Of a stretch of 64,000 bases of DNA, positions 1-7,716 are shown piece after piece. Position 1 is the stretch's first letter. Each line of letters opens with the position of its first letter. Below the pieces are notes generated by a model, which was not told the origin of the DNA, ran no database searches, and was given only the letters and a program-made list of their open reading frames with translations. A program made the position numbers and the translations under genes. Source of the DNA: Terriglobus sp. TAA 43 (GTDB taxonomy: Bacteria; Acidobacteriota; Terriglobia; Terriglobales; Acidobacteriaceae); contig NZ_JUGR01000002.1 in NCBI RefSeq assembly GCF_000800015.1, positions 620,001-684,000 on the forward strand, read 5' to 3'.

Positions 1-353
1 TCGCCGGCTGGCAGAATCCCTCGCTGACCGTGCAGGAAAAGATGATCACGCTGCACGTGCTCATGCCGGATGCCAACCCCAGCGATCTGGGCAAAGGCAC
101 CATGCTGCGCCCTGAGGCCGCCCGTCGCCAGATACTCAACATTGATCCCGTCAACCTGGCCGAGGCTCTGAACGCGATTCCCAAGGAAGCATGGCCCTAC
201 GGCCGCGTCGTCGCCATTGAAGAGGCCCACGACGCACCGGAAGCCGCCCGTCGCCAGCTCCGCATCAACGTTGAAAAAGCCATGGACACGCTGAACTCCA
301 TCGGTGTCGTCGCCGACGAGTGGAACAACGGTCGCCCCATCGGCGTCCGTTAA
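1..353 (+). CDS. C-terminal part of an unidentified protein (5' end outside window)
   Basis: The frame is open from base 3 and ends with TAA, so only the last 116 or so residues are visible. A GTG at 30 is not a convincing start because the frame runs upstream without a stop. The visible part is soluble, mixed alpha/beta, and contains the phrase PEAARRQ twice (once as in TMLRPEAARRQ, once as in DAPEAARRQ). No signal or membrane segment is visible. The layout of the last 60 residues faintly recalls the periplasmic end of ExbD-type proteins, but no diagnostic motif is present and I do not assign a function. It is followed by a strong hairpin terminator. Confidence 0.6.
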   Translation, partial: AGWQNPSLTVQEKMITLHVLMPDANPSDLGKGTMLRPEAARRQILNIDPVNLAEALNAIPKEAWPYGRVVAIEEAHDAPEAARRQLRINVEKAMDTLNSIGVVADEWNNGRPIGVR

Positions 354-381
354 GAGCTACTTCAGCCCGAATACGAAATAG

Positions 382-408
382 GAAAGGCCGCTCTTAGAGC
401 GGCCTTTC
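382..408. terminator. Bidirectional hairpin terminator
   Basis: A 12-bp perfect stem (382-393 with 397-408, GAAAGGCCGCTC/GAGCGGCCTTTC) with a 3-nt loop is followed by a T-rich run. It lies between the convergent ends of the partial gene and the M23 peptidase gene and could serve both. Confidence 0.85.
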
Positions 409-431
409 TTCATTCCTTCGCAGATCCAACG

Positions 432-1448
432 CTACTTGCTGGCGACTTCGGTTCCGATTCCATTGACTGAGTCCCGCAGATACTTGTGCGGATTCACCGG
501 CACATTGCGCAAGCGCACCTCATAGTGAACATGCGCGCCAGTGGAACGACCGCTGGTCCCCACATAGCCGATAATCTGGCCGCGCACCACCTGCTCACCC
601 GCCGAGACATGGAAGCCAGACATATGCGCGTAGGTCGTCTCAACGCCACCGCCGTGGTTGATCACCACCTCACGGCCATATCCATTCCCCATACCCGCCA
701 TCTGCACCACACCATCAGCCGTCGCGTGAATGGGCGTGCCATACGGCGCAGAAATATCGACACCCTTGTGGAACTCGCCTTCGCCATTGCCCAGAATCGG
801 GTCCTGCCGTCCTCCGAAAGGAGACGAAATGGAACCCAGTACCGGCCATAACGTGGGAATGTTGCCGCCCATCAGATTCGGCCCAATTCCAAAATTGCCC
901 AGGCCCGAAGGCGTAAAGCTGTTCGAAATCGCGCGCGTCATCGAGCCGTCCATTGCCGTGTTCCGCAACGAATAGAACGCCTGCAACGACTTGTAATAGT
1001 TCGCGTTACTGAAACCGGTGTCAGCCGAGGGAGTCTCCGTCGGAGCAATCGCGGCAGTCTCGGTTCCAGCGGACTTCCGTCCACGCCCGAAAACGCCCTG
1101 CGTGCTGCTGGCAATCCCCTTCGCGGTCAGGCCATACAGCGCGGAAACCTCGCTGGCCAGCGCGCCCAACGACGCTGCCTGGACTTCCTTCTCATGCTCG
1201 CGCTTCTGTAGCTTCGCGTAATCGCCAAGAAGTGTATTGTGTTCCTGCCGGAGCTGGTTAAACCGCTCCGTTTTCAACAACATCCGCGAATACGATCCAG
1301 CCAGACCGGCGATCGTGAACAGGCCCACCACCGCCGCGCCTGCAAACATCCAGGCGAACTTCAGCGGCACAGGAACCCTGCGCAACGATCCGTCTTCCTC
1401 GCGTGAAACCAGTACTACATAAAAACTCTTCTTCAAAACCAAGCTCAT
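432..1448 (-). CDS. M23-family membrane-anchored peptidoglycan endopeptidase
   Basis: 338-residue protein with one N-terminal membrane segment (about 32-54), a short coiled-coil stretch (about 60-95), a low-complexity linker, and a C-terminal LytM/peptidase M23 domain. The zinc ligands of the family are present: HKGVD (H227, D231) and the HVH motif in TGAHVHYEV (H306, H308), so it is probably active against cell-wall peptides, or a divisome/elongasome regulator of the NlpD/EnvC kind. The ATG at 1448 is preferred to a TTG 12 bases upstream. It is transcribed divergently from thiL across about 220 bp. Confidence 0.9.
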   Translation of the reverse strand: MSLVLKKSFYVVLVSREEDGSLRRVPVPLKFAWMFAGAAVVGLFTIAGLAGSYSRMLLKTERFNQLRQEHNTLLGDYAKLQKREHEKEVQAASLGALASEVSALYGLTAKGIASSTQGVFGRGRKSAGTETAAIAPTETPSADTGFSNANYYKSLQAFYSLRNTAMDGSMTRAISNSFTPSGLGNFGIGPNLMGGNIPTLWPVLGSISSPFGGRQDPILGNGEGEFHKGVDISAPYGTPIHATADGVVQMAGMGNGYGREVVINHGGGVETTYAHMSGFHVSAGEQVVRGQIIGYVGTSGRSTGAHVHYEVRLRNVPVNPHKYLRDSVNGIGTEVASK

Positions 1449-1666
1449 CCTGTGAACCAAAATTGCGAAATGCGATTCGCCGATCTCGATTCAGAAATGC
1501 GAGTTACCAGATCGTTCCGACACTTCAAGTCTACCCGCCGGGAAGCTGTCTGGTAAACACGGGTTGCCTCATCAACGGTGAGAGTTCTGCGAATTCTTTC
1601 CCGACACTAATAAATACGGGCCGCCATTCCAGAAAGACGAACTTTTTCGCCGGTATCCTGAAAGAC

Positions 1667-2641
1667 GTGGCCAGCGGCGAACTCCAATTCATCCACAACC
1701 TTCGCAAGCGCGCGGGACGCCCCGGTGGCGTGGTGCGCCTCGGCATCGGTGATGACTGCGCCGTTTTGCGACCTCCCAAAGGCCACGATGTCCTTGTAAC
1801 CACTGACCTTTCACTGGAGGGACGCCACTTCCGCCGTGACTGGCACCCCGCCGCCTCCGCAGGGCACCGGTGCCTCGCCCGCGGACTCAGCGACCTCGCC
1901 GCGATGGGCGCGCATCCCATGGCCGCCTTCCTGTCCCTGGCCCTGCCCGCTGGCTTCACCCGTCGAGCAGCAAACCGCACATGGCTCGACGGCTTTCTCG
2001 GCGGTTTGCTTCATCTGGCAAAACAAACCAAAACACCCCTGGCAGGCGGCGATACCTCCACCGCCCCCGGCGACGCCATCCTCGCCGACATCGTCCTTCT
2101 CGGCTCCGTCCCGGCAGGCAATGAACTCCGACGCAGCAAGGCGCGCCCCGGCGACAGTCTCTACGTCACCGGCCACCTCGGAGGAGCATCCGCCGAACTC
2201 GCTGCGCTGGCAAAATCACCTCGCAGCTTCCGCAAAGCCTCCCCGGACGCCGACCACCCGCACCTTTACCCGCAGCCTCAGCTCCGCATTGGTCAGCGCC
2301 TCCGCAGCCTGGCCTCCGCAGCCATCGACATCAGCGACGGCCTGTCCACCGACCTCACGCATCTCTGCGAAGAGTCTCGCGTAGGCGCCGTCGTCGAAGT
2401 AGACTCCCTGCCGCTGCATCCGCTCCTGAAGACAAAAGAAGACGCGCTACGCCACGCCCTGCACGGCGGCGAGGACTACCAACTTCTCTTCACCGCGCCC
2501 GCAACCAGCAAGATCCCGCGCAGCATCGGCGGCACTCCAATCACCCGAATCGGCGAAATCGTCCGCGGCAAAGACATCAGTCTCCGCAGCAACGGCAAGG
2601 CAGAACAGCTACAGCCCGCCGGATGGGAGCACTCACTATGA
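1667..2641 (+). CDS. thiL: Thiamine-monophosphate kinase
   Basis: 324 residues, normal for ThiL, which phosphorylates thiamine monophosphate to the cofactor thiamine diphosphate with ATP. The family order is clear: GELQFI near the N-terminus, the nucleotide/Mg motif RLGIGDDCAVL, VTTDLSLEGRHF, then ISDGLSTDL and the C-terminal GGEDYQLLF. The frame stays open for a further 260 bases upstream, but family similarity begins at GEL, so the GTG at 1667 (preceded by GAAAG) is the likely start. Its stop overlaps the next ATG (ATGA), implying translational coupling. No other thi gene is nearby. Confidence 0.93.
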   Translation: MASGELQFIHNLRKRAGRPGGVVRLGIGDDCAVLRPPKGHDVLVTTDLSLEGRHFRRDWHPAASAGHRCLARGLSDLAAMGAHPMAAFLSLALPAGFTRRAANRTWLDGFLGGLLHLAKQTKTPLAGGDTSTAPGDAILADIVLLGSVPAGNELRRSKARPGDSLYVTGHLGGASAELAALAKSPRSFRKASPDADHPHLYPQPQLRIGQRLRSLASAAIDISDGLSTDLTHLCEESRVGAVVEVDSLPLHPLLKTKEDALRHALHGGEDYQLLFTAPATSKIPRSIGGTPITRIGEIVRGKDISLRSNGKAEQLQPAGWEHSL

Positions 2642-3207
2642 CCGACCACTTCCCCCACACCTGGCAGGCAACAATCCTCAACGGGCCACCCATGATCATG
2701 CCCACGCGTCACTTCGTCTTTCCGCTGGCCATTGCCGGTGAAGAAGAAGCGCTGGCCCGCGGCGCTCTCTGGCTCAACGTAAAACCTGCAGAAGGATCAA
2801 ATTTCGTGGCCCAGTGCGCCCTCGGCTTCTCGGATAAGAATCTCGTCTCCGGCCTGTGGTCCACGCCGAACCCGGATCATCTCCTGGCCGTCGCCGGTGG
2901 CTACGCCTATCGCATCCCCGCCAGCCATCCCGAATCAGCCGAACTGTTGCCGATCCGTCCAGTGGTCAGCGTCCACGCCGCAGTAGAAGCAGAGGCACTC
3001 GTCCTCATCGGCTTCCACGACGCCGTCATCCTCACACCAGACGGCATGTGGCAAAGCCCAAAACTCACATGGGAAGGCGTCACGGAAGTCGCCATCGACG
3101 GCACCATCCTCCGTGGCAAAGGCTGGCACATGCCCTCCGATAAGGAGCTCCCGTTCGCACTCGACCTGCGCACGCAAACTCTGACCGGTGGCGGCTTCAA
3201 CCCTTAA
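2638..3207 (+). CDS. Uncharacterised 189-residue protein coupled to thiL
   Basis: Starts at an ATG that overlaps the thiL stop, so the two are probably co-translated. The product is soluble, without signal peptide or membrane segment, and has a beta-rich, WD/tricorn-like pattern of short hydrophobic strands (GYAYRIPAS, VLIGFHDAVIL, GMWQSPKLTWEGV). These resemble single blades of a small propeller or barrel. I do not recognise the family. It converges on rsmD, and the two stop codons share TTAA. Confidence 0.75.
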   Translation: MTDHFPHTWQATILNGPPMIMPTRHFVFPLAIAGEEEALARGALWLNVKPAEGSNFVAQCALGFSDKNLVSGLWSTPNPDHLLAVAGGYAYRIPASHPESAELLPIRPVVSVHAAVEAEALVLIGFHDAVILTPDGMWQSPKLTWEGVTEVAIDGTILRGKGWHMPSDKELPFALDLRTQTLTGGGFNP

Positions 3208-3767
3208 TCGGCAGTCTCCATCGCATAAAAGCTCAGCGCAGCATCGCCCTGCAACAATGTCCGCGTCCGCTTCAAAACACCATAGCGATCCAGCAATCCC
3301 TGCTTCCGCGTATGTTCCGCAATCACCAGCGAATCTGCGTTCACCAGTTCATTCCCCGCATCGCCCAGCGTCGTCAGCGTCTTGCGATACTCCTCGGCCT
3401 CTTCATACGGCGGATCCAGAAACACCACATCCAGCGGCTTTCCCGACAGCCGCTTCAGCAACGGAGCAGTCCCACCAGCCTCCACCTGAAATCCACCAGC
3501 GATCCCCAGCGTCCGCAGATTCCCGCGAATCGCCGCCAGCGCCGCAGCATTTTTCTCGGCAAAGAAAACCTCAGTCGCGCCACGCGAAATAGCCTCAATG
3601 CCCACCGCACCCGAACCGGCATACAGATCGGCGAAACAGGCATCAGGCACCCGCGCCGCAATCACATTGAAAAGAGTCTCGCGCAGCCGGTCACTCGTGG
3701 GGCGTGTAGCCAACCCCTTTGGAGCCCCCAACACCCGCGAACGGTACGTTCCCGCAATCACACGCAT
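3204..3767 (-). CDS. rsmD: 16S rRNA (guanine(966)-N2)-methyltransferase
   Basis: 187 residues, the usual RsmD length. It methylates G966 of 16S rRNA in the assembling small subunit using S-adenosylmethionine. Motifs in order: MRVIAGTYRSR at the N-terminus, RPTSDRLRETLFN, the SAM-binding DLYAGSGAVGIEAISRGA, and the catalytic amino-methyltransferase motif DPPY. The final four bases overlap the convergent upstream gene. Confidence 0.95.
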   Translation of the reverse strand: MRVIAGTYRSRVLGAPKGLATRPTSDRLRETLFNVIAARVPDACFADLYAGSGAVGIEAISRGATEVFFAEKNAAALAAIRGNLRTLGIAGGFQVEAGGTAPLLKRLSGKPLDVVFLDPPYEEAEEYRKTLTTLGDAGNELVNADSLVIAEHTRKQGLLDRYGVLKRTRTLLQGDAALSFYAMETAD

Positions 3768-3803
3768 AAACCCATTCTATGAAAACCGTACAATCAATCC
3801 AAC

Positions 3804-4922
3804 ATGCGTGGATGGTCGATCACTCTGGGCAAATACTTCGGCGTTGAGGTTCGTCTCCACGCCATCTTCGTTCTCTCGTTGCCCATCATCATCATGCTGT
3901 CCGCGCTTCTGGACGGCAGCGGCATGCGTGGCTTCGGCCTTTGGCTGCTTCTGCTTTCAGCGGTGATCGTGCGTGAAGTAGGTCACGGCCTTGCCACCGC
4001 GTCCGCAGGGTTCGCGGTCGATAGCCTGTTGCTTCTGCCAACAGGCTCTGCACCCACAGAAGAGCGTTCTCTCAACGCCAGCACACGTGGCGAACGGTTC
4101 ATCGCTCTCTCTGGTCCCCTCTCCAACTTCGCCGCAGGCATCACCATGGCTCTGTTGATGTACGCCGCCACGCCCGCCATCAACCTCTTCGCGCAACCGT
4201 GGGTCACACCGCAACACCTTCTGCGCTCAGCCATCTGGGCGCAGGTTCTGCTCGGTGGCCTGCATCTTCTTCCCGCATGGCCGCTCGATTCGGGCATCGT
4301 GCTGCGCCGTCAGTTCCGCCGTATCCGTGGCAACGATTCCGGTATACGCGCCTCCGCCGGCCTTTCGCACGCCATCTCGCTCGTCCTCATTATTCTGGGC
4401 GCAGCGCTTACCAACGCATGGCTCATCGTCATGGGCTGCTCCCTTCTGCTCTCCAGTCGCGGCGACGCCATCAGCCGCCTTGGCCAACAAGCAGCCGGAG
4501 CCGTTACCGCAGCAGAAGTCATGCTCACAGACTTCGCCACCCTTTCAGCGTCCGACACGTTGGAAGACGCACTTCGCCGCAGCGTTCATTCCCTGCAGGA
4601 TGTCTTCCCCGTGGTGCGCGGTCCCGTCCTAGTCGGCTCCATTCATCGCGACACCCTCGCGCAAGCTCTCCGCGCAGACGGCAACGGCTACGTCCAGGGC
4701 GTCATGACACGTATCGTCGAAGTCGTCTCCGCCGACGCCGCTCTTCTTCCGGCGCTGGAACGCATGCAGAAAAATCGCGAAGCGCAGCTCGTCTCTGTCA
4801 TGCGAGAAGAAAAGCTCGTCGGCATCCTCACCCCCAACAGCCTCACGCAATCCATGTCGATGTTGGGCAACGCACGACGCGTCACCGAACTGGCCGCAGC
4901 AAGGTCCGGCGACGATGAGTAG
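3804..4922 (+). CDS. Site-2-protease-like (M50) membrane protein with CBS pair, catalytic site degenerate
   Basis: 372 residues. Hydrophobic segments at about 18-36, 44-66, 105-125, 138-160 and 180-210, followed by a cytosolic CBS-domain pair (about 230-360). The topology and the landmark SGPLSNFAAG match M50B proteases. However, the zinc motif HExxH reads REVGH (R57, E58, H61), so the first histidine ligand is arginine, and the distal LDG motif reads PLDSG. I therefore infer a pseudoprotease or a protein with altered metal use; CBS domains suggest adenylate sensing. The stop lies inside the start of rsmI (8-nt overlap), so the two genes are coupled. Confidence 0.85.
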   Translation: MRGWSITLGKYFGVEVRLHAIFVLSLPIIIMLSALLDGSGMRGFGLWLLLLSAVIVREVGHGLATASAGFAVDSLLLLPTGSAPTEERSLNASTRGERFIALSGPLSNFAAGITMALLMYAATPAINLFAQPWVTPQHLLRSAIWAQVLLGGLHLLPAWPLDSGIVLRRQFRRIRGNDSGIRASAGLSHAISLVLIILGAALTNAWLIVMGCSLLLSSRGDAISRLGQQAAGAVTAAEVMLTDFATLSASDTLEDALRRSVHSLQDVFPVVRGPVLVGSIHRDTLAQALRADGNGYVQGVMTRIVEVVSADAALLPALERMQKNREAQLVSVMREEKLVGILTPNSLTQSMSMLGNARRVTELAAARSGDDE

Positions 4923-5793
4923 CGACGCACCACTCGCGCCCGGCCTCTATCTCGTCGCAACACCCATCGGCAATCTTGAAGACATCACTCTGCGAGCTCT
5001 CCGCATTCTGCGCAGCGCCGACCGCATTGCCTGCGAAGACACACGCCAGACGCAGAAACTGCTAAACCACTTCGGCATCACCACGCCCACCGTCAGCTAT
5101 CACCTGCACAACGAACGCGGCCGCTCCGAAGAACTCGTCAACGCCATCCGTGAAGGCGCGCGCATCGCCGTCGTCAGCGACGCTGGCATGCCCGGCATCG
5201 CCGACCCCGGCGAAGAAATCGTGCGCGCCGCAGTGGAAGCAAACATCGCGGTCTATCCCGTCCCCGGCGCCAACGCAGTCCTCAGCGCGCTCACCGCAAG
5301 CGGCCTGCCCACAGAACAATTTGCCTTCCACGGCTTCCTCCCATCCAAAGCAGGCGAACGCCGCACCGTCCTCGAATCCCTACGCGAAACGCTCAAATCC
5401 GCAGAGGAATCAGCGACCCAAATCTTCTACGAAACGCCACACCGCATCGCAGAAGCACTCACGGATGTAGAAGCCGTCTTCGGTCCTCAGCACCCCATAG
5501 CGCTAGCACGCGAACTCACCAAGCTGCACGAAGAATTTCTGCGCGGCGCCGCAAGCGAAGTCCGCAGCACGGTACACGCGCGTGAAAACATCCGTGGCGA
5601 AATGGTGTTGCTCATCTCCGGCAAACTGCTCAGCGAACAAAACGAATCGAGCGCCAGCCTCTCCGACCAGGTCCGTCGCCTCATCGGCAACGGCATCAGC
5701 GAAAAGGATGCGCTGAAACAAGTCGCAAAAGAACTCGGCATCGGCAAAAGCGAAGCCTATCGCGAGTGGCAACGCACCCGCGGCAAACGCTGA
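4915..5793 (+). CDS. rsmI: 16S rRNA (cytidine(1402)-2'-O)-methyltransferase
   Basis: 292 residues, typical of RsmI, which 2'-O-methylates C1402 in the decoding centre. The tetrapyrrole-methylase fold is clear: LYLVATPIGNLEDITLRAL at the N-terminus, EDTRQTQKLLNHF, SDAGMPGIADPG, and PVPGANAVLSAL with FHGFLPSK. The C-terminal helix-turn-helix-like tail (ISEKDALKQVAKELG) is also usual. The ATG overlaps the preceding M50-like gene by 8 nt. Confidence 0.95.
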   Translation: MSSDAPLAPGLYLVATPIGNLEDITLRALRILRSADRIACEDTRQTQKLLNHFGITTPTVSYHLHNERGRSEELVNAIREGARIAVVSDAGMPGIADPGEEIVRAAVEANIAVYPVPGANAVLSALTASGLPTEQFAFHGFLPSKAGERRTVLESLRETLKSAEESATQIFYETPHRIAEALTDVEAVFGPQHPIALARELTKLHEEFLRGAASEVRSTVHARENIRGEMVLLISGKLLSEQNESSASLSDQVRRLIGNGISEKDALKQVAKELGIGKSEAYREWQRTRGKR

Positions 5794-5862
5794 TTCCCGC
5801 CACCCTCGTCATTTCGCTTCGCCAAGGTTCACAATGAGTGCGCAGTCCCAAAGGATCGCATC

Positions 5863-6246
5863 ATGTCAGAACCGCAGATACGCGCAGCACTCGATGCACA
5901 CTGGCAGGCATCTGCCGCCGGTGATCTGAACGCAGAACACGCCATCTACGACGACAACGCCATCTGCGACTATCCGCAGTCCGGAGAACGCATCGTCGGG
6001 CGAAGCAATCTGCAGGCACTACGCGGACATCATCCCGGAAAACCATCAGGCTTCCACATACGGCGCATCAGCGGACAAGGCAATCTCTGGGTCACCGAAT
6101 ACACCATCATCTACCAGGGACAACCCGCATTCACAGTCAGCATCATGGAGTTTCGGGGCGACAAAGTCGTACACGAAACACAATACTTTTCCGATCCATT
6201 CGAGGCACCTGGATGGCGCAAACAATGGGTTCAACAGATGCCCTGA
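5863..6246 (+). CDS. NTF2-like / SnoaL-fold small protein
   Basis: 127 residues with the NTF2-like cone-fold pattern: a long N-terminal helix (ALDAHWQASAAGDL), a negatively charged loop (YDDNAICDYPQSGERIVGR), then alternating strands ending in KVVHETQYFSDPFEAP. Members are small isomerases, hydrolases or ligand-binding proteins, and the substrate cannot be read from sequence. AAAGGA lies 7 nt before the ATG. It is a single gene with no obvious partner. Confidence 0.8.
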   Translation: MSEPQIRAALDAHWQASAAGDLNAEHAIYDDNAICDYPQSGERIVGRSNLQALRGHHPGKPSGFHIRRISGQGNLWVTEYTIIYQGQPAFTVSIMEFRGDKVVHETQYFSDPFEAPGWRKQWVQQMP

Positions 6247-6267
6247 AGTGAAACTGACGCCGCATCG

Positions 6268-7200
6268 CTAGTTCTCAGTAGGCCGCTCCACGCGATCCAC
6301 AATCAAAAACTGGATCGGCGCACGAGCATTCTTCAGCCGCAATCCCAACTGCTGCTTCAAAGCATCGCGAAAGTTCGCAGAGTTATCCACCACGCCCGCA
6401 TCTCCACTCGCGGAATCATGCACCCATGCCAGCTGGAAGTCATACAGCCCCGTTAAACCCGTTTCATCCACCACCGGGCGAGGCACGGCAGCAATACCCG
6501 TCATCGTCTGAATGGAGTTCGCAAACAGCGAAAGAGAAACACCACGTCCACCATAGTGCTGCCCCGGCGTTGTCGCAGCAACATGCGCCACCACACCACA
6601 CACCGGTGGCAGATCAATCACAGGCGCACTGCAAGTATCCGAAGCCGGATGAGGGTGCAGCTTCGGCCCGGTGACACCATCCTTCTCCAGCACCAGCGCA
6701 AACACAGGAGCATCCGCTTCCACCGTATGCATCGCCAGATGAAAACGCTCCGCTAACAACGGCTGCATCATCAACCGCATCTGGTCGATCGTCGTGTCCG
6801 CAGGCGCACGCGCCGAGATGTCGAAGAACTCCGGCGGTGAATCAAACCCACCCGTCACCCAGAAAGGTGCACCCGACTTCGGCGCACCGGAAAACATGTT
6901 GAAGCGAAACGAAAGCTCTTGCGTTCCCGACAACTTATAAGCAAACGAGATGTAGCGCCACAGCGGCTGATGCGTGGCAACAAAATACCCACCCGCAGCC
7001 GTTCGCGCATCATCCGCACTCACCGTGCTGTACACATTGCCGGAATCCAACGGCACATTCGATCGCTGCTCCGCGCCCGCTTTACTCGGTCTCACCGAAG
7101 CAACATCAAACGCGAGCCGACCCGCATTCGCAGGTGCCTGTGCCAGCACAGAACCTGTTGTGATCATTGCAAATACAACGTGCAACACAAATCGATTCAT
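6268..7200 (-). CDS. TIGR03435-family secreted protein
   Basis: 310 residues with a signal peptide (MNRFVLHVVFAMITTGSVLA, cleavage near AQA). It carries the landmarks of the acidobacterial TIGR03435 family: FDVASVRPS shortly after the signal, an internal RMLL-like helix (MRLMMQPLLAERFHLAMH), VDETGLTGLYDFQLAW, and a C-terminal QQLGLRL...PIQFLIVDRVERPTEN. The family is expanded in soil Acidobacteria, but its function is unknown. The frame continues 99 bases upstream; the ATG at 7200, which begins the signal peptide, is the likely start. Confidence 0.9.
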   Translation of the reverse strand: MNRFVLHVVFAMITTGSVLAQAPANAGRLAFDVASVRPSKAGAEQRSNVPLDSGNVYSTVSADDARTAAGGYFVATHQPLWRYISFAYKLSGTQELSFRFNMFSGAPKSGAPFWVTGGFDSPPEFFDISARAPADTTIDQMRLMMQPLLAERFHLAMHTVEADAPVFALVLEKDGVTGPKLHPHPASDTCSAPVIDLPPVCGVVAHVAATTPGQHYGGRGVSLSLFANSIQTMTGIAAVPRPVVDETGLTGLYDFQLAWVHDSASGDAGVVDNSANFRDALKQQLGLRLKNARAPIQFLIVDRVERPTEN

Positions 7201-7371
7201 CCAGCACCCATCGGTAAATTCGTAGCACAGAATTGCGAGCGGAAAGAGCAATTTGGTATAACTCAGCACAACAAACGTATGTACCCGACCACCCTCCATC
7301 TCGGACTTTCGCTTCGCTCACAGGCATGCACTGTCTGTGCGATTCTTCCGATTTGCATTACTTCTGCCATG

Positions 7372-7453
7372 GGTGGCCGGATAGCGACTTAGACGCTTTA
7401 CATTCCGACAGCTCATGGCCACCACCCAAGCGGGTAGGTGGCATTTTCATTTT
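7372..7453 (+). promoter_or_regulatory. Candidate attenuator: two mutually exclusive hairpins before an ACT-domain gene
   Basis: GCCACCACCC (7418-7427) can pair with GGGTAGGTGGC (7432-7442; 10 bp with one bulged A, loop AAGC), and ATTTTCATTTT follows at once, as in an intrinsic terminator. The same GGCCACC (7417-7423) can instead pair with GGTGGCC at 7372-7378, which would break the terminator. The layout is that of an attenuator or riboswitch expression platform 17 bases before the ATG-proximal ribosome site. No leader peptide rich in Ile, Leu or Val codons was found. Confidence 0.5.
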
Positions 7454-7469
7454 CAGCAGGAAACGACTT

Positions 7470-7703
7470 ATGACATGGACATTCCAATTAAGCGCAACGC
7501 AAACACATCTGTTCTTCCAAAGAGTGCTTCAGGTCTTTGAAACGCAGAGAGTCAACATCCGCTCCTTTACCGGCGAAAGCAGTCAGAAAACCATCACCAT
7601 CACGGTGCGCTTCGACTGCGAAGTGCAACATGCCTATCGCATTGAAGCATTGCTTCACAGACTCAGCGGTATGGACACCATTACGGTTCAATGCCATCCC
7701 TAA
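7470..7703 (+). CDS. Small ACT-domain protein (IlvM-like)
   Basis: 77 residues, essentially one ACT domain. The pattern FFQRVLQVFETQRVNIRSF, followed by a strand TITITVRF and a final LLHRLSGMDTITV, matches the small regulatory subunit of acetohydroxyacid synthase (IlvM type), which binds branched-chain amino acids. No large subunit or other ilv gene lies next to it, so its partner is elsewhere or it is a stand-alone sensor. CAGGA sits 9 nt before the ATG. The frame is open further upstream through the hairpin region, but that extension looks non-coding. A leader hairpin suggests control by attenuation. Confidence 0.75.
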   Translation: MTWTFQLSATQTHLFFQRVLQVFETQRVNIRSFTGESSQKTITITVRFDCEVQHAYRIEALLHRLSGMDTITVQCHP

Positions 7704-7716
7704 GATAGATGGGCCA

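Noticed and set aside
1403-1666. Upstream extension of the thiL frame
   Set aside because: It overlaps the M23 gene's N-terminal coding region and has no similarity to ThiL, whose homology begins at GEL.
7233-7469. In-frame upstream extension of the ACT-domain gene
   Set aside because: It crosses the hairpin region, contains no ACT sequence and lacks a ribosome site; the ATG at 7470 has one.
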